Shown here piece by piece: positions 8,683 to 16,574 of a stretch of 64,000 nucleotides of DNA (positions are counted from its first letter, which is position 1; every line of letters begins with the position of its first letter). The notes beneath the pieces were generated by a model that was not told the DNA's origin, did not search any database, and saw nothing but the letters and a program-made list of their open reading frames with translations. Both the position numbers and the translations under genes were made by a program. Source of the DNA: Bradyrhizobium sp. CCGUVB1N3 (GTDB taxonomy: Bacteria > Pseudomonadota > Alphaproteobacteria > Rhizobiales > Xanthobacteraceae); the NCBI RefSeq assembly GCF_024199925.1, contig NZ_JANADR010000001.1:1302001-1366000 (forward strand). The letters run 5' to 3'.

Positions 8683-10377
8683 ATGGGAAGCATGGTTCTG
8701 CTCGACTTGATGGGCGGCGTGGCGCTGTTGCTGTGGGGCCTTCATATGGTCCACAGCGGCATTTTGCGCGCTTTCGGTCCCGACCTGCGGCGGCTGCTCG
8801 GGCGCGCGCTGAGCAATCGCTTCAGCGCCTTTGCGGCCGGGCTCGGGCTGACCGCGCTGCTCCAGAGCAGCACGGCGACGGCGCTGATCACGAGCTCGTT
8901 CGCGGCGGAAGGCCTCGTCAGCCTGGTCGCCGCGCTGGCCATCATGCTCGGTGCCAATGTCGGCACCACGCTGATCGTGCAGGTGCTGTCCTTCAACATC
9001 GCGGCCGTGGCTCCCGTCTTGTTCGTGCTCGGGCTCGTCGCCTTCCGCTCGGGGCCGCGCTCGCGGATCAAGGACATCGGCCGCGTCTCGATCGGCCTCG
9101 GCCTGATGCTGCTGTCGCTGCACATCCTCCTGGATACGCTGGCGCCAGCCGAGAACGCCCCCGGCGTCCGCGTCGTGATGTCGGCCATCACCGGCGATCC
9201 GGTGCTCTGCATCGCCATCGCCGCAATCATCACCTGGGCGGTGCATTCCAGCGTCGCCAGCGTGCTTCTGATCATGTCGCTGGCCTATTCCCAGTTCATC
9301 TCGCCCTTTGCCGCCTTGGCGCTCGTTCTCGGCGCCAATCTCGGCAGCGCGATCAATCCCGTGTTCGAGGGCGCACGGCGCGACGATCCGGCCAGCTACC
9401 GTCTGCCGGTCGGCAATTTGATCAATCGCGTGGTCGGGATCGCGCTGGTCCTGCCGTTCCTTCAGGCGATCGCCGACCAGCTGCACATCTGGCAGCCGGA
9501 TCTTGCCAAGATGACGGCCGCCTTTCATATCGCCTTCAACATTGCAACGGCCGTGATCTTCATCGGGCTGCTCGACACCCTGTCGCGCCTGCTGACCTGG
9601 CTGTTTCCCGATCGCGTACGGGAGGAAGATCCTGCCCGCCCGCGTTATCTCGACGAGACCGCGCTCGAGACCCCCTCCCTGGCGCTGGCGGATGCCGCCC
9701 GCGAAACGCTGCGCATGGGCGATCTCGTCGAGGTCATGTTGCGCAAGGTGATGGCGGCGATGATGACGGGCGACCGCGCGTTGGTCGACCAGGTCTCGAA
9801 GATGGACAACATCGTCGACAGCCTCGATGAGTCCATCAAGCTCTACGTGACAAAGCTGACGCGCGGTAGCCTGGACGAGGGCGAGGGCCGGCGTGCCATG
9901 GAGATCATCTCCTTCGCCATCAATCTCGAGCATATCGGCGACATCATCGACAAGAATTTGAGCGAGCTCGCGACCAAGAAGATCAAGCGCCGCTTCCAGT
10001 TCTCGGCCGAGGGCGCCGAGGAGCTGGCAGCCTTCCACAAGCGGACGATGGACTCGCTGCGCATCGCCTTCGGGGTGTTCATGTCGGGCGATGCCCACGA
10101 GGCGCGCAAGCTGCTTGTCGAAAAGTCCGCACTGCGCAACACCGAGCTCGCCGCCGTCGAGCGGCATCTCGATCGCCTGCGCGAGGGGCGCCCAGAGACC
10201 ATCGAGACCACCTCGCTGCATCTGGACGTGCTGCGCGACTTGCGCCGCATCCACTCGCACATCTGCTCGGTGGCCTACCCCGTGCTCGATGCAGCCGGCG
10301 AGCCCTACCGCAGAAACGAGGCTGATGAGGCGGCCGCCCTTCCCGCGTCCGGCGCGGCGTCCGCGCTGCTGCGCTAA
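8683..10377 (+). CDS. Na/Pi cotransporter family protein with PhoU-like C-terminal domain
   Basis: Inner-membrane sodium-dependent phosphate carrier of the NptA/YjbB type. Two inverted membrane repeats carry the QSST signatures: LTALLQSSTATALITSSF near residue 60 and the counterpart around WAVHSSVASVLLIMSLAYSQ. GANVGTTL and GANLGSAINP are the paired substrate loops. The soluble tail (from about residue 330) resembles PhoU helices, with conserved HIGDIIDKN. 564 residues is usual. Transport direction cannot be read from sequence; YjbB-like members export phosphate. Confidence 0.87.
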   Translation: MGSMVLLDLMGGVALLLWGLHMVHSGILRAFGPDLRRLLGRALSNRFSAFAAGLGLTALLQSSTATALITSSFAAEGLVSLVAALAIMLGANVGTTLIVQVLSFNIAAVAPVLFVLGLVAFRSGPRSRIKDIGRVSIGLGLMLLSLHILLDTLAPAENAPGVRVVMSAITGDPVLCIAIAAIITWAVHSSVASVLLIMSLAYSQFISPFAALALVLGANLGSAINPVFEGARRDDPASYRLPVGNLINRVVGIALVLPFLQAIADQLHIWQPDLAKMTAAFHIAFNIATAVIFIGLLDTLSRLLTWLFPDRVREEDPARPRYLDETALETPSLALADAARETLRMGDLVEVMLRKVMAAMMTGDRALVDQVSKMDNIVDSLDESIKLYVTKLTRGSLDEGEGRRAMEIISFAINLEHIGDIIDKNLSELATKKIKRRFQFSAEGAEELAAFHKRTMDSLRIAFGVFMSGDAHEARKLLVEKSALRNTELAAVERHLDRLREGRPETIETTSLHLDVLRDLRRIHSHICSVAYPVLDAAGEPYRRNEADEAAALPASGAASALLR

Positions 10378-10478
10378 AGCATGATCCGGAAAAGTGCGAA
10401 GCGGTTTTCCGAAAAGATCATGCTCAAGCAATAACCTAAAGCGCGATGACGATTCATCCCAATCTCATCGCGCTTTAG
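10376..10478. repeat. Rhizobial intergenic palindromic element (RIME-like)
   Basis: Two stem-loops in tandem. The first pairs GCATGATCCGGAAAA with TTTTCCGAAAAGATCATGC; the second pairs AAAGCGCGATGA with TCATCGCGCTTT. The arrangement is like intergenic mosaic elements known in Rhizobiales. It begins within the stop codon of the Na/Pi transporter gene and could end its transcript. No second copy is visible in this window. Confidence 0.7.
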
Positions 10479-10536
10479 TTTGTTCGATACGCCTTATCTA
10501 CCAGATGCTTAAGGCTTACGACCGGCGATCGCCGAT

Positions 10537-10560
10537 CTACTTTGCATGGGGTTGTTTTCG
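10537..10560. repeat. Short dispersed repeat CTACTTTGCATGGGG..., copy 1
   Basis: 24 bases beginning CTACTTTGCATGGGGTTG and ending TTTTCG, repeated exactly at 31480-31503. Neither copy is inside a gene. The function is unknown; it looks like a remnant of a dispersed intergenic element. Confidence 0.6.
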
Positions 10561-10605
10561 ACATCTTTGTCGGACGGGCCACGAAATCCCCAGTCCGAAC
10601 CCCGA

Positions 10606-10944
10606 TCAGCGATCCAGCGTCTTCGAGGCGCGGCCGCGGTTTTTCACGATCAGCATGATGTTGCGGATGTAGATGATCGTCGCGAGCGCCTGTCCGAGGA
10701 TGATGACCGGCTCGCGCTTCACGACGCCATAGACCAGCGTCATCAGCCCGCCGCCCATGGAGCAGAACCAGAAGGCCATCGGCACCACGCTGTTTCCGGC
10801 GCGCTCGCTCGCGATCCACTGCACCAGAAAGCGCGCCGTGAAGAACAGCTGCGCGACCAGGCCGAATGCCAGCCAGAAATCGAACTTGGCGACGAAGACG
10901 TCGTAGAGATAGTTGCTCAGCGCCTGGCCATATTGGATGATCAT
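10606..10944 (-). CDS. Lipid A biosynthesis N-terminal domain (LAB-N) small membrane protein
   Basis: 112-residue membrane protein with three hydrophobic spans and the LAB-N signature region FFTARFLVQWIASERAGNSVVP, which is also found at the N-terminus of some lipid-A-disaccharide synthases and as a stand-alone partner of polyprenyl-phosphate glycosyltransferases. Its ATG overlaps the stop of the GT2 gene by 4 bases, so the two are probably co-translated. The inferred role is accessory to lipid-linked sugar synthesis or flipping. Catalysis is not expected. Confidence 0.8.
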   Translation of the reverse strand: MIIQYGQALSNYLYDVFVAKFDFWLAFGLVAQLFFTARFLVQWIASERAGNSVVPMAFWFCSMGGGLMTLVYGVVKREPVIILGQALATIIYIRNIMLIVKNRGRASKTLDR

Positions 10945-11672
10945 GCCTTCACCTCAGTCACATCTGGTGTCGGCTTCTTACGGCGGATCAGCCACCACAC
11001 GCCGGCGAGATCCATGATCCCGATCCATAGCCGGTCGAAGAAACCGTAGTTTGACACGCCGGCGCGGCGCGGCCGGTCGATCACGTCGACATAGGCGATC
11101 TCGAAACCCTCCCGGCGCACCAGCGCCGGCAGGAAGCGATGCAGCCCGTCGAAATAAGGCAGCATCAGAAACACTTCGCGGCGGAAGGCCTTCAGGCCGC
11201 ATCCGGTGTCGCGCGTGCCGTCCTTCAGGATCGTGCCGCGCACGCCGTTGGCGATGCGCGACTGCAACTTCTTGAAGCCGGTATCCTTGCGCCCGACCCG
11301 CTGGCCGGCGACGAGACCGACGCGCTCGCTTTTCTCGACCGCCGCGATCAGGTCCGGCAGGAAGGATGGATTGTTCTGGCCGTCGCCGTCGAGCGTGGCC
11401 ACGATCGCGCCGCGTGCCGCCCGCACGCCGCTGCGCACGGCCGCCGACTGCCCGGTCGACTTCGCATGGCGGAGCTGACGCAGATTGCCCCGCTGCTTCA
11501 TGATGGCCGACAGGCGCTCGCCGGTCGCATCAGTCGAGCCGTCATTGACGTAGACGATCTCGTAGGCCCAGCGGCCATCGAGCGCAGCGCCGATCTCCTC
11601 GATCAGAGGCGCGATATTGTCCGCCTCATTGCGCACGGGGACGACGATGGAAACCGAGGGCTGGAACGACAA
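10941..11672 (-). CDS. Family 2 glycosyltransferase, polyprenyl-phosphate sugar synthase-like
   Basis: 243-residue GT-A enzyme similar to dolichol-phosphate mannose synthase and ArnC/RgtE proteins, which transfer a nucleotide sugar to a polyprenyl phosphate. It shows VSIVVPVRNEADNIAPLIEE, YVNDGSTDAT and the metal-binding DGDGQNNP. Unlike ArnC it lacks long C-terminal membrane helices; the neighbouring LAB-N protein may supply the membrane part. The start is a TTG at 11672 with no obvious ribosome site, so the exact start is uncertain. The donor sugar is unknown. Confidence 0.85.
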   Translation of the reverse strand: MSFQPSVSIVVPVRNEADNIAPLIEEIGAALDGRWAYEIVYVNDGSTDATGERLSAIMKQRGNLRQLRHAKSTGQSAAVRSGVRAARGAIVATLDGDGQNNPSFLPDLIAAVEKSERVGLVAGQRVGRKDTGFKKLQSRIANGVRGTILKDGTRDTGCGLKAFRREVFLMLPYFDGLHRFLPALVRREGFEIAYVDVIDRPRRAGVSNYGFFDRLWIGIMDLAGVWWLIRRKKPTPDVTEVKA

Positions 11673-11735
11673 ATCGAGGCTCGTGGTTGGAATTGACCCG
11701 CGGCGGGAACCGGTCCGGGCGGCAGGCAGCCGCTT

Positions 11736-12575
11736 TTATGGGGCGGATGCCCCGTGGGCAACCCTTTTGAGGCGGGCGAACACCGGCCCCGGAAGCGCCA
11801 CGATCGCCCCGTCGCTGCGGATGGCGAAGCCGAGCCGGCGCGCCGCAAACCAGTAGCGTACCGCCATGGCGCCGACGATGCCGATCAGGGCGCCGGCCAC
11901 GACGTCACTCGGATGATGGGCGAGCAGCACCAGCCGCGTCAGCAAGATGACGATGGCATAGGTGAACATGAACACGCGCAGGCGCGGCCAGAGCGCGCTG
12001 ACCGCAAACGCCAGCGCGAACGCGGTGATCGCATGGCCGGAAGGAAGGCTGGCATGAGCTTCCGTTCCATTGAAGGGAATGAAATTGAAGGCGTTGGCCT
12101 TGCCGCCGACGAAGGGCCGGCCGCGGCCGATGACGAATTTCAGGATCTCGCCGACCAGCACCGAGAAGAGCACGGAAAAGAAGATGAACTGCAACCGCGT
12201 GCCGAAGCCGAGCAGCAGCGCCCGCGAGGTGCCGTGCCTGCCTGCCGCGACCAGGGCCACGGTCACGAGCGCGGCGGCGAGCGCCGTCAGCACATACTCG
12301 TCCTTGCCGAAATCGGTGAGGATCTTGATCGGCCACAGGCCGGGCGTGCCGCGCGCGGGCATCATCTGGATCTCGCTCATGTCAAACGCGAGCATCAGCG
12401 CGATGATGAGGGCCGCGCCCGCAGCACTCAGCCACAGCGAATGCAGCGCCAGCCGGCGCGCCGCCTCCGCGCGCCGCGAATGCGAGGGCGTGCGGAGGAG
12501 CTGCGCCAGCGCGCGGCCGGAAACCACGAGCAGTTGCCCGCCATAGCCGGGGCGATGTGCAACGTCGGCCGGCAT
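11736..12575 (-). CDS. PAP2-family lipid phosphatase
   Basis: 279-residue membrane protein with all three PAP2 catalytic motifs: KFVIGRGRP (KX6RP), PSGH, and TRLVLLAHHPSD (RX5HX3D). About six membrane spans. Substrates in this family include undecaprenyl pyrophosphate and lipid A 1-phosphate. In this cluster it could recycle carrier lipid or trim lipid A, but sequence does not decide. The ATG at 12575 lies one base past the stop of the ArnT-like gene; the open frame upstream to 12731 is antisense-like noise. Confidence 0.85.
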   Translation of the reverse strand: MPADVAHRPGYGGQLLVVSGRALAQLLRTPSHSRRAEAARRLALHSLWLSAAGAALIIALMLAFDMSEIQMMPARGTPGLWPIKILTDFGKDEYVLTALAAALVTVALVAAGRHGTSRALLLGFGTRLQFIFFSVLFSVLVGEILKFVIGRGRPFVGGKANAFNFIPFNGTEAHASLPSGHAITAFALAFAVSALWPRLRVFMFTYAIVILLTRLVLLAHHPSDVVAGALIGIVGAMAVRYWFAARRLGFAIRSDGAIVALPGPVFARLKRVAHGASAP

Positions 12576-12576
12576 C

Positions 12577-14319
12577 TTACTCGGACCCCTCCGAGCGGAA
12601 GATCGCGATCGAGATCGCCCGCCCTTGCGAGAAATTGTAGCCGTCGATGCGCGAGCCGACGCGGTAGCGCAGCCCGATCGCCTCGGCGCGCTGGACGAAG
12701 CTGCGCTCCGAACGCTGCTCAATGAACGCAAAGCGGCAGCTCCCCTGCTTCAGGAAGTCGGCAGCACCCGAGCCGTCGGTCAGCAGCGTCGACGTCCCCG
12801 TCAGGAAAACGAGGCTCGGCTCGTGATAGCCGGCGGCGGCCGCCTTCGGGCCGACGCAGCGCACATTGCGCAATTCGCGCGCGATCTCGACGCTCGGAAA
12901 CAGCGGCGTCAGCGACGGCAGGACCAGGCCCCAGACCACGACCGCCAGCATCAGCGCCGCAACCAGCGCATTGAGCAGCGAGCGTTCGGCGCGGTTGTTG
13001 TCGTAGAGCCACCAGGCGAACAGGCCGAAGATCAGCGACGCCGCGATGAACGGCCAGGCGGCGAAAGCCGGCTGGCGCGTCAGCATGACCGCGCCGACGA
13101 CCGCCATGATCGAGCCGAGCGCAGGGATCGCGAACCACCAGGCCGAGCCGCGCATCAGCCAGGAGCGCGACAGCACGCGACGCTCCACGGCACCGGCCGT
13201 GAGGATCGCGATCGCAGGATAGAGCGGCAGCACGTAATGCGGCAGCTTGGTCAGCACAGCCTCGAACACGATCCAGGACGGGATCAGCCACGCCAGCAGA
13301 TATTGCGCGCCGGGCTCGCGCCGTGCCCGCCACACCGCCGGCGCCGCCATCGCCGCCAGCGGCGCGCCAGGCCAGAAGGTGATCCAGAACAGGACCAGAT
13401 AGAGTCCGGGCGGCGCGCCGTGGGATTCCTGGGCGCCGAGCTTGCTCAGCATGTCGCCGCCGACGGAATCGGCGAAGAAGACATCGCCCGCGCGCCAGAA
13501 GATCGCGATGAACCAGGGGAGCACCAGCACCAGCACCCACATCAGGCCCCAGAGCGGGCGCAGCCGCCACAGCCAGGATGCGTCGCGGTCCTGGATCGCC
13601 AGCACGATGATGGTGAGCGCTGCGAACATCAGGATCAGCGGCCCCTTGATCAGGATGCCGACGGCGATCGCGGTCCAGAAGATCGCGGGATAGCTCCACG
13701 GCGGATGCGCCTCGTCCTCGCCGCGCTGCCAGGCGAGATAAATCCGCCCCATCGCGCCCATGGCCGCAACCACGGTGAAGAGCAGCACCGCATCGGTCTT
13801 GGCAAGCCGTGCCTCGACGCCGAGCAGGACGGATGCGCACATCATCAGCGCCGCAAGCACGGCGGCGCGGCGCGTGACGAAGCCGAGTGCGGTCCAATAG
13901 GTCATCAGCACCGCGCCGATCGCGCCGACCAGCGACGGCACCCGGTAGACCCAGATGCGCAATTGGGCGCGCGGCAGGCCGAGCGCGGACGCGGTGTGAA
14001 CGGCAGCCGATTGCAGCCAATAGATGCCGACCGGCTTCTTGTAGCGGACGTCGTCCTGGAAGCGGATGTCGACATAATCGCCGGTCTCGACCATCTGCTT
14101 GGTTGCCTGCGCAAAACGCGCCTCGTCGCGATCGACCGGCGGAATCGTGAAGAAGCCGGGCAACAGCAGAAGCAGCGCACAGATCAGCAGGAAGCCGATT
14201 GCGCGGGCGTGGCTGCCGGTGACGGCGTCGATCACGCGCACGAACCGGCTGCCCGGATTTACGGGGGTTTTCGGCTCGCGCGGCTCTCCGAAACTGGGGC
14301 GGGCATAGGTCTCGACCAT
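12577..14319 (-). CDS. ArnT-like GT83 lipid-linked sugar transferase
   Basis: 580-residue GT-C membrane enzyme. After the first span comes PPVDRDEARFAQATKQM, the periplasmic loop with the catalytic acidic pair of ArnT/PMT proteins, then KKPVGIYWLQSAAVH and about ten further spans. Family members move a sugar from a polyprenyl phosphate to lipid A or core sugars in the periplasm. It heads a four-gene minus-strand run (GT83, PAP2, GT2, LAB-N), which fits synthesis and transfer of one lipid-linked sugar. In bradyrhizobia such sugars could be mannose or galacturonate; this is inference. Confidence 0.85.
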   Translation of the reverse strand: MVETYARPSFGEPREPKTPVNPGSRFVRVIDAVTGSHARAIGFLLICALLLLLPGFFTIPPVDRDEARFAQATKQMVETGDYVDIRFQDDVRYKKPVGIYWLQSAAVHTASALGLPRAQLRIWVYRVPSLVGAIGAVLMTYWTALGFVTRRAAVLAALMMCASVLLGVEARLAKTDAVLLFTVVAAMGAMGRIYLAWQRGEDEAHPPWSYPAIFWTAIAVGILIKGPLILMFAALTIIVLAIQDRDASWLWRLRPLWGLMWVLVLVLPWFIAIFWRAGDVFFADSVGGDMLSKLGAQESHGAPPGLYLVLFWITFWPGAPLAAMAAPAVWRARREPGAQYLLAWLIPSWIVFEAVLTKLPHYVLPLYPAIAILTAGAVERRVLSRSWLMRGSAWWFAIPALGSIMAVVGAVMLTRQPAFAAWPFIAASLIFGLFAWWLYDNNRAERSLLNALVAALMLAVVVWGLVLPSLTPLFPSVEIARELRNVRCVGPKAAAAGYHEPSLVFLTGTSTLLTDGSGAADFLKQGSCRFAFIEQRSERSFVQRAEAIGLRYRVGSRIDGYNFSQGRAISIAIFRSEGSE

Positions 14320-14369
14320 TGGTTCCGCATACGCTGAAACCGCCGCCCCGACAACCGCTTAAGCCGGGA

Positions 14370-16574
14370 TCATTGAATTCGAATGACAACTGTGTCGGCG
14401 GCGCCCGTGGCGTCGATTACGGTCAGCCGCGCGAAGCCCGGCCCGGGCGGATCGATCAGCCGCTGGCGCCGTCCGTCGATCTCGCCGAGCGCGGTGCCAT
14501 TGACCAGTACAGTCATGGGCAGGACGCCGCCGGCGACTTTCACGGGCATGGTGGCAGCCTCGGCACCCGCCGAGCGGTCGACGTCGATCCGGGAGCCATT
14601 CAGGGGAAACTGAATGTGGGGCGCCTGCTCGCCGCCGGTGCGGACGAGTTCCCCAACGGGGCGGAACCGCCTCAGGGGTAACGGCAGCTTGGCGTTGCTC
14701 GCGAGGAGGGTTCCCTTCGGCGGCTTGGGCAGCGGAACCGGCAGTTTGCCGCTCCGGGCGAAAGCGTCGAACAGGATGGGCGCCGCCGCCGCGCGGCCGA
14801 TCAGGCCGGGAACCGGCGCGCCGTCGGGACGACCGACCCAGACGGCGATGGTCATGCGGCCGTCAAAGCCGACCGACCAGGCATCGCGATAGCCGTAGGA
14901 GGTCCCGGTCTTGAAGGCGATGCGGTTGTGGGCGGCGTTTTCGGGGGGCGGCGTACCGAGGAGCACGTTGCCGACCTGCCAGGCTGCGACCTGGTCGAGC
15001 AGCCGCAGCGGCTCGCGCGCGTCCCTGTCGGTCATGATTTCGCGCAGCGGGCGCGTGGTTCCAAGCCTGGCGAGGCCCGCATAGAGTTGCGCAAGATCCT
15101 GAAGCGTGACGCCGACACCGCCGAGACCCATGGCGAGACCCGGCGCTTCGTCCTTGGGGAGCACCAGATTGCCGCCGGCCTGCCGCAGCCGCGAGGCCAG
15201 GCGGCTGGAGCCGACACGGTCGAGCAGCACGATCGCCGGTACGTTCAACGACATCTGCAGCGCCTTCTTCACCGGCACCGTGCCCTGGAACGTCATGTCG
15301 AAATTCTCCGGCGCGTAGGAGCCGAAGCGGACTGGGCGATCGTCGATCAGGCTGTCGGGGTGGACGAAGCCGTCCTCGAAAGCGAGGCCATAGATGAACG
15401 GTTTCAGCGTCGAGCCCGGCGAGCGCAGCGCGCGGGTCATGTCGACCTGCCCTGCCCGGCTGTCGTCGAAATAATCGGCGGAGCCGACGCGCGCCAGCAC
15501 GTCGCCGCTCTCATTGTCGACGACGATGATGCCAACCGAGATGTTCGCACCCAGCGCGATAGCGCGGTCGCGCGCGAGCGGCTCCAGCACCTTCTGGAGA
15601 TTGGCGTCCAGCGTCAGCTTGATGACCGGCGTATCCTTGACGGTTGAAAGCGCGGTATCGGACGCATGCGGCGCTAGGATCGGCATCGGCTTGCGCAGCT
15701 TCGGCACGGGGACTGCCTTCGCCTGCTTGGCATCATCAGCGCTGATCTGATGCTCCTCGACCATGCGGTCGAGCACGCGGTCGCGCGCGATGCGCGCCGC
15801 CTCGGGATAACGGTCGAGCCTGCGCGTCTCCGGCGATTGCGGCAACGCGACCAGAAGCGCGGCTTCCGCGAGCGACAGCCGCTTCGGCTCCTTGCCGAGA
15901 TAGGCGATCGAGGCTGCACGAATGCCCTCGAGGTTGCCGCCATAGGGCGCCAGCGCGAGATAGAGATCGAGGATCTGGTCCTTGCTCAAGCTACGTTCCA
16001 GCTCGATCGCGCGCACGATCTGCCGCAGCTTCGCATGGAGCGAGCGCTGCCGCCGCGGCTCCATCAGCCGCGCGAGCTGCATCGTGATGGTCGAGCCGCC
16101 CGAAACGATATGGCCGCGCGTCGCAAGCTGGATCGCGGCGCGCCCGAGCGCGAGCGGATCGACGCCGTCATGCGCGTAGAAACGCTGGTCTTCATAGGCG
16201 AGCAGCAGCTTCACATAAGTCGGATCGACGTTCGCCTTGGTCTCGACCGGCAACCGCCAGCGCCCGTCGGCCATCGCATAGGCGCGCAGGAGTTTTCCGT
16301 TGCGGTCGACGATGGTCGTGGAGACTGCACGCGCCTCGTCGAGCGGTGGTGGACCGAGGGAGATGGCCCAGGCGACGAAGGCGCAGATGGTGAGGATGAA
16401 GGCGAGCGCAAGCGCTGAGAGGAGACGAGGAACGCGGCGCCCCGCCCCTCTGCTGTCATTCCGGGATGGTCCGAAGGACCAGACCCGGAATCTCGAGATT
16501 GCGGGTTCGGCTCTTCGAGCCGCCCCGGAATGACGAGAGCTATTAGCGCCTTCGCTCATCTCACCATCACTCAC
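14370..16574 (-). CDS. pbpC: Penicillin-binding protein 1C
   Basis: Bifunctional peptidoglycan synthase. The order is a cytoplasmic N-tail, one membrane span (RLLSALALAFILTICAFVAW), GT51 glycosyltransferase with AYEDQRFYAHDGVDP and GGSTITMQLARLMEP, transpeptidase with SXXK (STLK in RSPGSTLKPF), SLN (QMSLNVPAIV) and KTG (FKTGTSYGYRDAWS), and a C-terminal PBP1C domain. The GTG start at 16574 overlaps the macroglobulin stop (GTGA); an ATG at 16559 is the alternative. About residues 14-40 are encoded by an intergenic-type palindromic repeat. The pairing with a macroglobulin gene is the classic pbpC-yfhM layout. Confidence 0.92.
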   Translation of the reverse strand: MSDGEMSEGANSSRHSGAARRAEPAISRFRVWSFGPSRNDSRGAGRRVPRLLSALALAFILTICAFVAWAISLGPPPLDEARAVSTTIVDRNGKLLRAYAMADGRWRLPVETKANVDPTYVKLLLAYEDQRFYAHDGVDPLALGRAAIQLATRGHIVSGGSTITMQLARLMEPRRQRSLHAKLRQIVRAIELERSLSKDQILDLYLALAPYGGNLEGIRAASIAYLGKEPKRLSLAEAALLVALPQSPETRRLDRYPEAARIARDRVLDRMVEEHQISADDAKQAKAVPVPKLRKPMPILAPHASDTALSTVKDTPVIKLTLDANLQKVLEPLARDRAIALGANISVGIIVVDNESGDVLARVGSADYFDDSRAGQVDMTRALRSPGSTLKPFIYGLAFEDGFVHPDSLIDDRPVRFGSYAPENFDMTFQGTVPVKKALQMSLNVPAIVLLDRVGSSRLASRLRQAGGNLVLPKDEAPGLAMGLGGVGVTLQDLAQLYAGLARLGTTRPLREIMTDRDAREPLRLLDQVAAWQVGNVLLGTPPPENAAHNRIAFKTGTSYGYRDAWSVGFDGRMTIAVWVGRPDGAPVPGLIGRAAAAPILFDAFARSGKLPVPLPKPPKGTLLASNAKLPLPLRRFRPVGELVRTGGEQAPHIQFPLNGSRIDVDRSAGAEAATMPVKVAGGVLPMTVLVNGTALGEIDGRRQRLIDPPGPGFARLTVIDATGAADTVVIRIQ
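16455..16534. repeat. Palindromic repeat, family C (GTCATTCCGGG...), inside the pbpC reading frame
   Basis: The ends GTCATTCCGGG and CCCCGGAATGAC are inverted, with internal hairpins GGTCCGAAGGACC and GGCTCTTCGAGCC and a centre GAATCTCGAGATT. Such units normally lie between genes. A shorter relative is at 36218-36255. Here it lies wholly within the pbpC frame with no downstream start codon before the membrane span. Confidence 0.75.

Noticed and set aside
7279..10431. 1050-residue open frame on the minus strand opposite metC and the Na/Pi transporter gene
   Set aside because: It mirrors the codon pattern of the two real plus-strand genes, runs through both and their gap, and has low-complexity Arg/Gly/Asp composition without domains.
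12625..14337. 570-residue plus-strand frame opposite the ArnT-like gene
   Set aside because: Mirror of codon bias; composition is Arg/Gln/His/Asp-rich and the minus-strand frame is a clear membrane protein.
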